A stretch of 64,000 nucleotides of DNA from Bartonella australis AUST/NH1 (lineage in GTDB: Bacteria > Pseudomonadota > Alphaproteobacteria > Rhizobiales > Rhizobiaceae). Where the stretch lies: the NCBI RefSeq assembly GCF_000341355.1, contig NC_020300.1:744001-808000 (forward strand), written 5' to 3'. Of the stretch, positions 17,908-27,831 are shown one piece after another. The notes under the pieces were generated by a model, which saw nothing but the letters and a program-made list of their open reading frames with translations, had not been told where the DNA came from and did not search any database. The stretch's first letter is position 1. The number at the start of each line of letters is the position of its first letter. Made by a program: the position numbers and the translations under genes.

Positions 17908-19266
17908 CTACGGGTTTTGCAAAGCTGATTGATCAGAAAGATATTTTTCTAGCCAGTGGATATTATAATTGCCACTAGCGATATCTTGATTATCAATGAG
18001 ATTGCGAAAAAGAGGTAGCGTTGTTTTGATACCATCAACTACGAATTCATCTAAAGCACGCCGTAGACGCATCATGCATTCTAAACGTGTGCGTCCATGA
18101 ACAATTAACTTACCGATTAAGCTATCGTAGTAAGGCGAAATAGAATAACCTGAATATGCACCTGAATCGACCCGAATACCCAGGCCTCCGGGTGTGTGAA
18201 AATGAGTAATAAGTCCCGGCGACGGGATAAAATTAACGGGATCTTCAGCATTTATACGACATTCAATGGCGTGACCAGAAAAGCGAACATCGTCTTGCGT
18301 AACTGAAAGTCCCTGACCTGCCGCAATGTGGATTTGTTCATGAACCAGATCTATTCCTGTAATTGCTTCAGTCACAGGATGTTCGACTTGCAGACGAGTA
18401 TTCATTTCAATAAAGTAAAATTCGCCATCTTCATAAAGGAATTCGACAGTTCCTGCCCCACGATATCCGAGTTTTGCACAAGCGTTGGCAACAATGTTGC
18501 CGATTTTTTTCCTTTCAGCATCATTAAGCGCGGGTGAATATGCTTCTTCCCATATTTTTTGATGGCGTCGTTGTAGCGAACAATCACGTTCCCCTAAATG
18601 AATGGCGTTTCCAGTCCCATCGCCTAAGACTTGAACTTCAATATGGCGCGGTTTTTCTAGATATTTTTCAATATAAACTGCATCACTATTAAAGGCCGCT
18701 CCAGCTTCTAAACGTGCGGTTCTGAGAGCTATAGAAAGTTCTTTTTCGGAGCTGACTACTTTCATACCACGTCCACCACCGCCTGCAGAAGCTTTAATGA
18801 TAACTGGATAGCCAATTTCGGCAGCGATACGTAAAGCTTCTGCTTCTTCAGTTACAGCTTCACTCGAACCTGGAACAACTGGAATTCCAAGATTTTTGGC
18901 AGTTTTTTTCGCTTCAATTTTGTCACCCATGATGCGAATATGTGCAGGCGTTGGGCCAATAAATGTAAGGTTATGAGCTTCTAAAACATCCGCGAACTTT
19001 GCATTTTCAGAGAGAAATCCGTAGCCCGGATGGACAGCATCAGCCCCTGTGATCTCACAGGCAGAAATAATTTGATAAATATTTAAATAAGAATCACGGG
19101 CTGAGGGAGGGCCAATACAAACACTTTCATCAGCAAGACGCACATGCATAGCATCAGCATCAGCGGTTGAATGAATAGCTACTGTCTTAATTCCGAGTTC
19201 TTTACAGGCCCGTAAAACGCGAAGAGCAATTTCTCCCCGATTAGCGATAAGAATTTTTTGAATCAT
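17908..19266 (-). CDS. accC: Acetyl-CoA carboxylase, biotin carboxylase subunit
   Basis: Carboxylates biotin on AccB using ATP and bicarbonate, the first half of malonyl-CoA synthesis. ATP-grasp features are complete: N-terminal [11 protein letters not shown], glycine loop [43 protein letters not shown]. The second ATG (19266) is chosen because AAGGA lies six bases upstream; the first (19272) abuts it. 452 residues, normal. Follows accB after a short gap in one operon. Confidence 0.97.
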   Translation of the reverse strand: MIQKILIANRGEIALRVLRACKELGIKTVAIHSTADADAMHVRLADESVCIGPPSARDSYLNIYQIISACEITGADAVHPGYGFLSENAKFADVLEAHNLTFIGPTPAHIRIMGDKIEAKKTAKNLGIPVVPGSSEAVTEEAEALRIAAEIGYPVIIKASAGGGGRGMKVVSSEKELSIALRTARLEAGAAFNSDAVYIEKYLEKPRHIEVQVLGDGTGNAIHLGERDCSLQRRHQKIWEEAYSPALNDAERKKIGNIVANACAKLGYRGAGTVEFLYEDGEFYFIEMNTRLQVEHPVTEAITGIDLVHEQIHIAAGQGLSVTQDDVRFSGHAIECRINAEDPVNFIPSPGLITHFHTPGGLGIRVDSGAYSGYSISPYYDSLIGKLIVHGRTRLECMMRLRRALDEFVVDGIKTTLPLFRNLIDNQDIASGNYNIHWLEKYLSDQSALQNP

Positions 19267-19280
19267 AACCATTCCTTGAT

Positions 19281-19766
19281 TTATTCGACAACAACAAGTG
19301 GTTCACCGAACTCGACTGGTTGACCATCTTTGACAAAAACAGCGGTTACAACGCCTGAACGCGGTGATGCAATGTGATTCATTGTTTTCATTGCTTCAAT
19401 GATAAGTAATGTTTGGCCTTCAGAGACAGTTTGTCCCACTTGCACAAAAGATTGTGCACCTGGTGCAGGCGCGAGATACGCTGTGCCGACCATCGGGGAT
19501 GTGACTGCATTTTCTGATTTTTCTTCTTTTTTAGGCGCTGCAGTTACCGAGGATGAAGGAGTGGCTATAGTGGGGGGGGAAACAGGTACGTGAATTGTGT
19601 GTTCAGGTAAAGCCGGGACGTGTTGACGTGATACACAAATACGGAGTCCACCTTGTTCAAGTTCAATATTGGTCAGATTCGTATCATTTAAAATCTCAGC
19701 AAGATCACGGATAATTTCTGTGCTAATTCCGGTATGTTTTGTTGTATCCACTTTTTTTGTTGTCAT
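19281..19766 (-). CDS. accB: Biotin carboxyl carrier protein
   Basis: Carries biotin on Lys127 in the motif EAMKTM within the C-terminal barrel (about 85-161), preceded by a Pro/Ala/Ser-rich linker (residues 50-85) and an N-terminal helical part. 161 residues. Upstream of accC in the standard accB-accC operon; supplies malonyl-CoA to FabH and the fatty-acid cycle. Confidence 0.97.
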   Translation of the reverse strand: MTTKKVDTTKHTGISTEIIRDLAEILNDTNLTNIELEQGGLRICVSRQHVPALPEHTIHVPVSPPTIATPSSSVTAAPKKEEKSENAVTSPMVGTAYLAPAPGAQSFVQVGQTVSEGQTLLIIEAMKTMNHIASPRSGVVTAVFVKDGQPVEFGEPLVVVE

Positions 19767-20026
19767 TTTAATTTTAAACTCCTTAACCGACGAAGATCGC
19801 CATTATTTATATCTTTATGGCTAAATATCTCTAGATTTTTGGTGAGCCTTTTGACGATCTTATCTAAGTTCAATGACTTCTTTTCTAATATTTTCATCAC
19901 ATTCCGTGATTTGAGAGCAGTCTACTGCTTGAAACTCCACTTATAAGCTCGTTAACAAAAAAGAAAAAGCAGAAAATGATGTATCCGGAATGTCCTTTGA
20001 TAATTTTGATGAAATAAAAAGAGGCC

Positions 20027-20884
20027 TCATTGTAAATTTTCTATTGCTGTCTTTAAGATATCTTTGCTTGCAGCCCCGATGAATACTCTATCGCCGATTA
20101 TATAAGAGGGGGCACCAGTAATATTCAACGCTGACGCGATTCGAATATTCTTCCTGAAAGATTCTAACACTTCAGGGTCTGATATTGCGTTACGCAATTC
20201 TGTTTCATTTGCACCTAATGCAACGGCTATTTTAATAGCATTAGCTTCAGTTGCACGACTTTTGCTAGTCAAAAGTTCTTTATAAAATTGGGGATATTTT
20301 TGGGGAAATTGTTTCCGAAAAACATAAGAAACAGTATGCGCTGCTGTTGAGTCAGCTCCTAAAATTGGGAAATCTTTAATAATCACTCGCAAATTTGAGT
20401 ATTCTTTTATTAAGGCCTCCATGTGCAAATAAAAGCGCTTACAATGTCGACAATTATAATCAAAAAATTCAACTAGCTCTATTTCACCATCTGGATTTCC
20501 AAAAATAGCATCATTAGAGGATTTAAAAATTTCTTCTTCCAACGATTTAATGACCAAAGCTTGTTTTTGAATTTCTTTTTCTAGATTTTCTTGGAGTGCA
20601 AGCTGCATTTCAAGTATAATTTCTGGATTATCGAGCAAGTAATTTTTTACAAGCTGCTGGATATAGTTATCGCTTATGTGGGGTGTGAGTTTTTCGCTAA
20701 GCTTTGATAAAAATGCAGAATCTTCCAGAATTTCTGTTTTAAGTCTTTCTATAGCTAAATGATTGGGAGTTTTTTCTTTCGCTTTTGGGTTTGATAAAGG
20801 CAGGAAAATTAAAGCACTTAGCGTAATTATCTTTAAAAAATTTACAGCGAACGTAGCTGCCGAGCATTGAAGTGGTTGGATCAT
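20027..20884 (-). CDS. DsbA-family periplasmic thiol oxidoreductase
   Basis: Thioredoxin-fold protein with N-terminal signal/anchor, a helical N-terminal region (about 50-120, as in the Rhizobiales DsbA/BdbD-like group with an extra coiled segment) and active site Cys145-Arg-His-Cys148. The cis-proline loop GAPSYI is present near the C terminus. ATG at 20884 is preferred over TTG at 20911 because CGGAG lies seven bases before it. Expected to oxidise or isomerise cysteines in exported proteins; the Cys-rich VM protein would be a plausible client, but that is speculation. Confidence 0.87.
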   Translation of the reverse strand: MIQPLQCSAATFAVNFLKIITLSALIFLPLSNPKAKEKTPNHLAIERLKTEILEDSAFLSKLSEKLTPHISDNYIQQLVKNYLLDNPEIILEMQLALQENLEKEIQKQALVIKSLEEEIFKSSNDAIFGNPDGEIELVEFFDYNCRHCKRFYLHMEALIKEYSNLRVIIKDFPILGADSTAAHTVSYVFRKQFPQKYPQFYKELLTSKSRATEANAIKIAVALGANETELRNAISDPEVLESFRKNIRIASALNITGAPSYIIGDRVFIGAASKDILKTAIENLQ

Positions 20885-21527
20885 CTTTATACTCCGTTGA
20901 AATACGATCAACTATATGAAAAGCATCACATATGTGCAATAAAGTATTCAACTATGATATAAATTTAGTGAGATATAAAACTGATAGCTGCTTTTAACTG
21001 TTACGAGGAAGTTTTACACGATACATGTACGGAGATAGTTATGTTTTTTTCGGATTTAGCTACTTCGTGCGGAGGTCAACGTGCTTTTTGTCAGTTTAAC
21101 ATCTTTCGAAAAATTTAGCTATTTTGGTAAAAAATATATTTTAAAATTCTTTAGATATATACTATATACTACAGCATATAGTATATAAAAATAGGTTTTG
21201 CGAAAAATGAAAAAATATAAATATTGCTGCAATATTTCAATTAACTTTTAAGCTACAGGGATGGTCAGCGGGCAGTTTATTTTTGCGTTAGCAAGTTGTG
21301 TACTCTTGTTATAAGCGTCAAAAAACTTTGGTTATTACAGTGATTGATGTAACTTGTTCTTTGTTGCTCGACACTGCCTTTAAATTATTCCGATATCGAA
21401 AATATTTTTACGCGTGTTTCTGTAAAAGAAATACCTGAACGCTTGCTTTCGGGCAGTCGTCTTACCTTCCTATTATCTTCGTGTTTAGAACAGTAGGACA
21501 AAATAACTCTAATATGAAAGTAAAAAG
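20885..21527. other. AT-rich divergent regulatory region dsbA-like / glpD
   Basis: 643 bases between divergent genes, rich in A/T, no gene seen. It contains a perfect 12-bp inverted repeat at 21156-21187 and probably the promoters for both flanking genes. Confidence 0.5.
21156..21187. promoter_or_regulatory. Palindromic operator candidate upstream of glpD
   Basis: TATATACTATAT, eight-base spacer ACTACAGC, then ATATAGTATATA, a perfect 12-bp inverted repeat with half-site geometry suited to a dimeric regulator. It lies about 340 bases before glpD and 270 bases before the dsbA-like start. The regulator is unknown. Confidence 0.45.
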
Positions 21528-23024
21528 ATGGAGACCACGACGCATTATGATCTGTTTGTTATTGGTGGTGGGATAAACGGATGTGGAGTGGCAAGAGATG
21601 CTGCAGGTCGCGGATTTAAAGTTGGATTAGCTGAAATGAATGATCTTGCATCAGGCACATCTGGCGCGTCGACAAAACTTATTCATGGTGGTCTTCGTTA
21701 TCTTGAAAATTATGAGTTTAAATTTGTCCGTGAAGCGCTGAAGGAACGCGAAGTTATTTGGCGTATGGCTCCGCATATTGTGCGTCCTTTGCGCTTTGTT
21801 CTCCCTTATCATAAAGGATTGCGTCCCGCATGGATGTTACGTCTCGGCCTTTTTATTTACGATTATCTTGGTGGTTGGCAGCAAAAATTGTGGCGCACCA
21901 AAATGGTCGATTTTTCGAAAAAATTTGGCACTCCACTTAAAGAAAATTATCGCAAAGGTTTTGAGTATTCTGATGCGATAGTCGACGACGCTCGTTTAGT
22001 CATTGCCAATGCGCGCGACGCAGAAAAGTGGGGCGCTGATATAAAGGTGCGTACAGAAGTTTTATCTTTGAAGATAAAAGGACAGAAATGGCTTATAACG
22101 CTTTGTGATAAGTTGAAAGGCGAAAAATACCGCGTTACAGCTTCTTACATCGCCAATATGGCAGGGCCTTGGATCAATCATATTTTGACGAATGTATTAG
22201 ATTATAAAGGCTATTCGCCGATACGGCTTGTTAGAGGCTCTCATATTTTAGTTCCTAAGCTTTATACTCATAATCGTGCTTATATTTTTCAAAATGATGA
22301 TAGGCGTGTCCTTTTTTCTATCCCATATCAGGAAGAATTTACATTGTTAGGCACAACAGATTGTGATCATCAAGGTGATCTTTCTGATGTTCATATTAGT
22401 GATGCAGAAATTGAGTATATTTGTACTGCAGCAAGCGAATATTTTGCACGACCGATATCACGTGAAAGTATTATATGGGCTTACTCTGGTGTTCGTTCGC
22501 TTTACGATAATGGCTCTCCGAAAGCACAAAAAATAACACGTGAATATGTCTTAAAAGAAATTGGTACACAGGGTGGGCCACAGATTCTCAATCTTTATGG
22601 TGGAAAAATCACGACATATCGTAAATTGGCCGAAGATGCGATGCAATTTATCGAAAAAGCGCTTGGCTTCAGAGGGAAGTCTTGGACGAAAAATTCGGTG
22701 CTTCCGGGAGGAGATTTTCCTTATAACAGGTTGGATATGATCGAAAAGAGGATTGCCTTTTTGCTCCCAGATTTAGATACTTTTACTCACCGCAGACTTG
22801 CCCGTTCTTACGGTTCAGAGGCACTTATAATATTTGCGAATAGTAATGTAGATAAAGGAAAAGATTTCGGGCACGGGCTTTATGAGCTAGAAGTAAGATG
22901 GTTAATGGAAAAAGAGTGGGCTAGGACGTGCGAAGATGTATTATGGCGCCGTTCAAAGCTTGGTCTTTTATTTAACAAAAAAGAGACCGATAATCTTGCA
23001 GATTATATAGAAAGCAGAAGATAG
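21528..23024 (+). CDS. glpD: Aerobic glycerol-3-phosphate dehydrogenase
   Basis: Membrane-associated flavoenzyme oxidising G3P to dihydroxyacetone phosphate with electrons passed to quinone. The FAD-binding Rossmann motif DLFVIGGGINGCGVARDAAG is at the N terminus, with SGTSGASTKLIHGGLRYLE and YGGKITTYRKLAEDA further on. 498 residues, full length. The reverse reaction partner, gpsA, is 6 kb away. No glpK or glpF in the window. Confidence 0.96.
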   Translation: METTTHYDLFVIGGGINGCGVARDAAGRGFKVGLAEMNDLASGTSGASTKLIHGGLRYLENYEFKFVREALKEREVIWRMAPHIVRPLRFVLPYHKGLRPAWMLRLGLFIYDYLGGWQQKLWRTKMVDFSKKFGTPLKENYRKGFEYSDAIVDDARLVIANARDAEKWGADIKVRTEVLSLKIKGQKWLITLCDKLKGEKYRVTASYIANMAGPWINHILTNVLDYKGYSPIRLVRGSHILVPKLYTHNRAYIFQNDDRRVLFSIPYQEEFTLLGTTDCDHQGDLSDVHISDAEIEYICTAASEYFARPISRESIIWAYSGVRSLYDNGSPKAQKITREYVLKEIGTQGGPQILNLYGGKITTYRKLAEDAMQFIEKALGFRGKSWTKNSVLPGGDFPYNRLDMIEKRIAFLLPDLDTFTHRRLARSYGSEALIIFANSNVDKGKDFGHGLYELEVRWLMEKEWARTCEDVLWRRSKLGLLFNKKETDNLADYIESRR

Positions 23025-23533
23025 TAGTTTATAATACTATTTGAGCCGGGTCGTTACGGATTGATTTTCAGAGTTTTTGAGAAGCTTAAATCATTAATAC
23101 ATCATCTGTGTGATGCTTTGCTATATTGCGTATCAAGTTTAAAGGAATCTTAGATAAAATAACGGCGAAGTAAAATTTAAAGGCGTTGTAGGTGGGTAGA
23201 AACGTTGTTGTAAAATTACCTCATGATATTGCAATGAGGTCGTCCGTAGCTTGACACAAAAAACGAGGAATCTGCTGTCATTTGGTTAAATTTATTAGCG
23301 TTTTGTAAGACAGACAAAGTTATTACATGTTTGATAAAATTGGGGGTAAAATCTTAGAATAACCAAAAAGAAGTAATTAGACGTAAAACCGCATTTTTAT
23401 ATTTTAAATCGACAGTAAAAATATCATAAATTACGGTGAGGATATGAAGTATTTATGGAAAAAAATTATAAAAAGTGGTTATTTATATGTGTAGGCGGGG
23501 GTACCTTTAACGGAGGTACATGGCGGTATTTTT
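23025..23533. other. Spacer upstream of dusA with leader ORF
   Basis: Mostly AT-rich and without a gene. At its end a perfect GGAGGT (about 23512-23517) is optimally spaced for ATG at 23520, which opens a 13-residue frame (23520-23561, ending TAG) out of frame with dusA and overlapping its start. Confidence 0.45.
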
Positions 23534-24514
23534 ATGGCATTTTATAATTCTTCGTCATTAGTAAAGTTTGCGGTAGCGCCAATGTTAGGGTGGACGGATC
23601 GACATTGTCGGTTTTTGTACCGTCTTTTGACAAAAAGAGCTCTTCTTTATACTGAGATGGTGGTAGCAGACGCTGCAATCTATGGTGTTCGCGAGCAACT
23701 GTTAGCTTTCAGTGATAAGGAACATCCAATTGCGTTACAATTAGGGGGATCGGATGAGAAAAAGCTGGCAGAAGCTGCACGAATCGCCGAAGATTTTGGT
23801 TATGATGAAGTAAATTTGAATGTAGGTTGTCCATCAGACCGCGTTCAAGCAGGTACGTTTGGTGCTTGCTTGATGTTGCATCCTGGCGTTGTGGCGGACG
23901 CTATAGAAGCAATGAAACGATCCGTTTCTATACCCGTAACTGTTAAATGCCGTGTTGGTGTAGACGAGCAGGATGAAGAAAAAGCTCTAGATTTTTTAAC
24001 CAATCAGGTATGGAATGCTGGTTGCGATGCGCTTTGGGTACATGCGCGCAAAGCATGGTTGAAGGGATTAAATCCAAAACAAAATCGTAATATTCCGCCG
24101 CTTAATTATGAAAGAGTTTATAAATTAAAACGTAAATATAATAATAAATTCATTGGAATAAATGGTGGAATTAAATCAATTAATGAAATAAAAGAGCACC
24201 TGAAATTATGCGATGCTGTTATGGTGGGACGGCAGGCTTATCAGGACCCAGCTTTACTGCGGCTTATTGATTCGGAAATATATGGCGATTCTCAAAGCAG
24301 TTTTAACGACTGTGATCTCATCGATACCATGTGCGATTACGCTGCTGAACATATCGCGTCAGGCGGGCGTCTTTCTCATGTGACACGCCATATGATTAAT
24401 TTATTTTACGGCCGGGATGGCGCACGTCGGTGGCGGCAGATACTATCAAGCGACGCGACAAAAAGTGATGCAGGCGCCCACGTCTTAAAAGAAGCTTTTG
24501 CTTCTTTTACCTAA
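23534..24514 (+). CDS. dusA: tRNA-dihydrouridine synthase A
   Basis: FMN enzyme reducing uridines in the tRNA D-loop (positions 20/20a). The TIM-barrel motifs AVAPMLGWTDRHCR, ALQLGGSD, NLNVGCPSDRVQAGTFGACLM (catalytic Cys) and WVHARKAWLKGLNPKQNR are intact. 326 residues. Its ATG lies about 16 bases from the best Shine-Dalgarno because a short leader ORF uses that site. The 3' end carries a terminator-like hairpin inside coding sequence. Confidence 0.96.
   Translation: MAFYNSSSLVKFAVAPMLGWTDRHCRFLYRLLTKRALLYTEMVVADAAIYGVREQLLAFSDKEHPIALQLGGSDEKKLAEAARIAEDFGYDEVNLNVGCPSDRVQAGTFGACLMLHPGVVADAIEAMKRSVSIPVTVKCRVGVDEQDEEKALDFLTNQVWNAGCDALWVHARKAWLKGLNPKQNRNIPPLNYERVYKLKRKYNNKFIGINGGIKSINEIKEHLKLCDAVMVGRQAYQDPALLRLIDSEIYGDSQSSFNDCDLIDTMCDYAAEHIASGGRLSHVTRHMINLFYGRDGARRWRQILSSDATKSDAGAHVLKEAFASFT
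24487..24508 (+). terminator. Intrinsic terminator overlapping dusA 3' end
   Basis: AAAAGAAGC, loop TTTT, GCTTCTTTT: a perfect 9-bp inverted repeat ending in T, located in the last codons of dusA. The A/T symmetry suits both directions. A second weaker stem (CGCTTT/AAAGCG with T7) follows at 24528-24562. Confidence 0.6.
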
Positions 24515-24843
24515 AAAATCCCACCGCCGCTTTAACATTTATAAAGCGCTACGGATTTTTTTAATTGATATAAGAAAAATAAGGAGCTTATATACCCTTA
24601 TCCACAACAACGAAACACCTTCTGCGGAGACTTTTCCCAGTACGCTTAGAGTCAGATCAACTTCAAATCGGGGGAACAGCCCACGCTTATTACCCCACCT
24701 TCATGAAATTCACACCCCACAAAAGAGCAAACGACCGCGCGACACCGCCTACAATACTCCCACCTAAAACCAATGAATTCTTCATATCCTACCCGTATAA
24801 CGGAATTCCAGACCATACACTGTAAATTAAAAAAGGTATTTTT
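24515..24843. other. Spacer dusA-cobT with possible short minus-strand ORF
   Basis: Unusually C-rich on the plus strand for this genome between 24600 and 24780. A minus-strand 31-codon frame (24690-24785) with an AGGAT upstream reads as a small glycine-rich hydrophobic peptide (LVLGGSIVGGVARSFALLWG). It vaguely recalls the start of a CrcB/FluC fluoride channel and may be a remnant. No cobS is seen. Confidence 0.3.
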
Positions 24844-25842
24844 ATGACAGCCAGTCCATTTGATGATTTTCGTGCTTTACTTATAAATCTACCCGTTACT
24901 GATGAATTTGCTATGATTTTGGCAAAAAAACGGCAAAAAAAAATAACAAAATTGCAAGATACATTGGGAAAATTAGAAGATGTTGCAATTTGGTATGCAG
25001 GATGGAGAGGTGAAGAAAGACCTATTATAAAGCGACCTTTAGTGGCTATTTTTTCTGGTAGTCACGGTATTACAGATGAAAATATTACATCATTTTCACA
25101 ATCCACGATGCGTCATATGGTTAACAATTTTGCTACTGGTGGTGCTGCCACTAATCAAATTTGTACGCTTTATAATCTTGGTCTTAAGATATTTGATTTA
25201 GCGTCAGAATATCCTACGATGAATATTACTAAAGATGCAGCGATGGATGAACGGGGTGCGGCTGCAACGATGGCCTTTGGAATGGAATCAATTGCTGGAG
25301 GGACGGACCTTTTATGTGTAGGTGAAATGGGAATTGGCAATACGACGATAGCTTCAGCTTTATGTCTAGCCCTATTTGGTGGAGAAGTTGAAGAGTGGAT
25401 AGAGCCCAGTATAGGACCTGAAGGGGAATTTTACCAGCGCAAAGTAGCAGCAATAAAAGCGGCAATTTCCTTACATAAAGATTATTTTAGCGATCCTCTT
25501 GAAGTTATGCGCCGCCTGGGAGGGCGTGAAATTGCTGCGATGGTGGGTGCTATCTTAGCGGCAAGAGTAGAAAAAATTCCAGTTATCTTAGATGGCTTTG
25601 TAGCAACAGCAGCAGCGGCAGTACTTTATAAAATGCACCCAAGAGCTCTTGATCATGTTATTGTTGGTCATGTCTCTCCTGAGCCAGTACACGGTAAGCT
25701 CCTGGAAAAAATTGAAAAAAAGCCGCTTCTAGATTTAAGGATGCGTTTTAGTGCAGGAGGGGGTGGGGCTATAGCAGCTGGTATTGTGAAAGCTGCTGTT
25801 TTAACCCACGCACAAACAGCACTTTTTGAGCAAGAAGACTAA
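24844..25842 (+). CDS. cobT: CobT-like nicotinate-nucleotide:DMB phosphoribosyltransferase homologue
   Basis: Family member that activates 5,6-dimethylbenzimidazole for the lower ligand of cobalamin. SGSHGITDENITSF, FATGGAATNQI, GEMGIGNTTIASAL and VILDGFVATAAA are recognisable and 332 residues is near normal. In the C-terminal motif the family reads RLGEGxGAA, whose Glu (Glu317 of Salmonella CobT) is the proposed catalytic base. Here it reads RFSAGGGGA, with Ala304 (codon 25753-25755) in its place. No other corrinoid biosynthesis gene is visible. Activity is therefore doubtful. Confidence 0.88.
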   Translation: MTASPFDDFRALLINLPVTDEFAMILAKKRQKKITKLQDTLGKLEDVAIWYAGWRGEERPIIKRPLVAIFSGSHGITDENITSFSQSTMRHMVNNFATGGAATNQICTLYNLGLKIFDLASEYPTMNITKDAAMDERGAAATMAFGMESIAGGTDLLCVGEMGIGNTTIASALCLALFGGEVEEWIEPSIGPEGEFYQRKVAAIKAAISLHKDYFSDPLEVMRRLGGREIAAMVGAILAARVEKIPVILDGFVATAAAAVLYKMHPRALDHVIVGHVSPEPVHGKLLEKIEKKPLLDLRMRFSAGGGGAIAAGIVKAAVLTHAQTALFEQED

Positions 25843-26123
25843 TTTTAGTGAGAGCAGCATGGTCATAAATATGAAAAAGTTCCGAGGCAGGCGCTGATTT
25901 ACTTTTACGTGCTCTAAATAGTTGTCTTTTCATACAGCCCCTTGCTAAACATAATTATTAAAGAAGGATAGGGGGTGTATATCTGCTCGATTTGATAGTA
26001 TTGCAATTGCGAGATGCGAATAAAAAAATTGATTGCGGTTTATGAGAAAAAGAAAAAAGTCGTAGGATATATTAGATAGAAGAGGGTGGACTTAATTATA
26101 TTTTATTTTGCTTACTCAGCAAC

Positions 26124-26726
26124 TTAATGGAGAGGGTAGGAGCTATGCCGAGAAAAAGAATTATTTTTCTTTTTTTTAGAGCGTGTTTTTCGCCATACTT
26201 CGGGTTTTTGAAAACTTGATTGCCATATTCCTTTTTTTTTCTTTTTAGCTTCTCGTTCTTCTTCGCGATAACTATGATAACTTACAGCCCAACCATTACG
26301 CACCATTATTGCATTAATATTGTTGACTTTTTCTGTTCTGCACGTTGCTAAGATACGACGATATTTATCTTTTTTATTTCCGTAGCATGTAACAGGCAGG
26401 TTTGCTACGAGTTTTTCTAGGTGTTCTTTTGCTTTAAGACCACATGGGTAGCGTCCTTTTTTTATGCCACAAAATTGATAAAGTTCCGGGGCATCAATTC
26501 CTATAAGTCGAATTTTAACAGAGTTTATAGTGATTGTATCACCATCAATGACAAATGCGTCGCCTTTAATAGGCTTTTTTGTGACAGAAATTACCTTTTG
26601 AGGATATGCTTGAACGTGCCTGAGATAAGCCATATTGGCGAAAATAACGGCTGTTATAAAGATACTTAGGCCTACGACTTTTTGGCTGAAACTCTTTAAA
26701 TTAAAATAAAAGATTTCTTTATCCAT
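26124..26726 (-). CDS. Membrane-anchored thermonuclease-like (SNase) protein
   Basis: Staphylococcal-nuclease fold protein. An N-terminal hydrophobic segment (VVGLSIFITAVIFANMAYL) suggests a membrane anchor or uncleaved signal. The OB-fold nuclease residues are present: VIDGDTITI, the Arg and Asp of IRLIGIDAPE, and the Arg of DKYRRILATC. The C terminus is strongly basic (KKKKKG, RSKKKKNNS). ATG at 26726 is preferred over TTG at 26738. Probably a periplasmic or surface nuclease. Four cysteines could form disulfides. Confidence 0.82.
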   Translation of the reverse strand: MDKEIFYFNLKSFSQKVVGLSIFITAVIFANMAYLRHVQAYPQKVISVTKKPIKGDAFVIDGDTITINSVKIRLIGIDAPELYQFCGIKKGRYPCGLKAKEHLEKLVANLPVTCYGNKKDKYRRILATCRTEKVNNINAIMVRNGWAVSYHSYREEEREAKKKKKGIWQSSFQKPEVWRKTRSKKKKNNSFSRHSSYPLH

Positions 26727-27508
26727 GATATTAAGCAATTAACATCGTAGTGAATTCGATTAAATCAGAGTGTACCCGAATATGCTGCACTAATCTCGCG
26801 ATTATGAGGGCGATTTTATCGCTTTTAATGCCCATTATTTAATAATATAAATTACTTACTGTTGCTAGTGAAAATGTGATTCGGCAAAAAAATTGCTCCT
26901 ACAGCTATAAGTTGTACAATGAAGAGGCGTATACCTTCAGTGTATCACATAAAGCTGTTTAGCTTTTTCTTCATTGCTATGAAAGTTTGTAAGATATTTC
27001 TAAAATGTTGCTGTCACTTTATAAGTGCAGTGCTTGTTGCGTCTTAAAGTTATAAGTCTGCGCTTCCCGTACTTTATTTCAGCGATACATAAGCATAATT
27101 TATGAACAAAGTTTCATAAAATGGTCAGTTTTATTACCAAAATTATAAAGATGTTATTTTTCTTTTTTTTCAAATTATTATTATAAATATTTTATGTATT
27201 AGTTTATTTTTCAATCCACCAGATTTTTTTTACACTGAGGTAAAATCGGCCAATATATTGATGCTAAAAAATATATAGGCTGCAGGTATGCGAATACTAA
27301 CAAAGTCAAGCCAATCTTAAGTTGCGTATTCTAAAATAATACACGCTGTTATGCTGCTCATGGACAGCAACATTAAGTTATTAGAAAAATCTTAAAGAAA
27401 CTTTCTTAAATTTAGGCGAACAACATAAATTACATAAATGTAAAAACGCCGAAATTTCTCCTTTAATTAATGGCCAATTACTTAGGGAGAAGATTCCTCA
27501 AAAAACTT
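26727..27508. other. Long AT-rich spacer, no gene seen
   Basis: About 780 bases with long A and T runs (for example around 27160-27240) and no supported coding frame. It may contain the promoter of the nuclease gene on the minus strand. Confidence 0.4.
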
Positions 27509-27560
27509 AAAAAACCCCCACTTTTGTCCGCAGTATTCATAAATGAGCAGAAAAAAGTGG
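27509..27560 (-). terminator. rpmG intrinsic terminator
   Basis: On the minus strand CCACTTTT (27560-27553) pairs with AAAAGTGG (27525-27518), with a long loop, followed by GGG and a T6 run. It begins directly after the rpmG stop codon. Confidence 0.65.
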
Positions 27561-27728
27561 TTATTTAATTTTCGTTTCTCTGAATTCTACGTGCTTTTTT
27601 ACAACAGGGTCATATTTACGTTTGCTCATTTTATCTGTCATTGTACGGCTATTTTTCTTTGTTACATAAAAAAAGCCAGTATTTGCAGTCGACAAAAGTT
27701 TAATCTTAATTGTTGCTGCTTTAGCCAT
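27561..27728 (-). CDS. rpmG: 50S ribosomal protein L33
   Basis: 55-residue basic protein on the minus strand: [16 protein letters not shown], then [16 protein letters not shown] and [14 protein letters not shown], which is the complete L33 pattern of the Cys-free (zinc-independent) type. It sits just downstream of the MFS gene, as in other Rhizobiales, and is followed by its own terminator. The gene is easily missed because of its size and an overlapping opposite-strand frame. Confidence 0.95.
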   Translation of the reverse strand: MAKAATIKIKLLSTANTGFFYVTKKNSRTMTDKMSKRKYDPVVKKHVEFRETKIK

Positions 27729-27831
27729 GATAAAGAGTCCTATTCATATCTCAAATGACGGAATTTTACTGTCAAAACCTATTTTAACACGATCAAATGT
27801 CGCGGTGACACTAAGGATGTTCTAAAAAAAG

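Noticed and set aside
24690..24785. Start of a CrcB/FluC fluoride channel
   Set aside because: Only about 15 residues are suggestive and nothing recognisable follows; kept only as a note in the spacer entry.
24515..24843. Cobalamin riboswitch before cobT
   Set aside because: No B12-box-like sequence or suitable stem arrangement could be seen.
27543..27758. 71-codon plus-strand frame
   Set aside because: It is the shadow of rpmG on the minus strand, whose 55 residues match L33 throughout.
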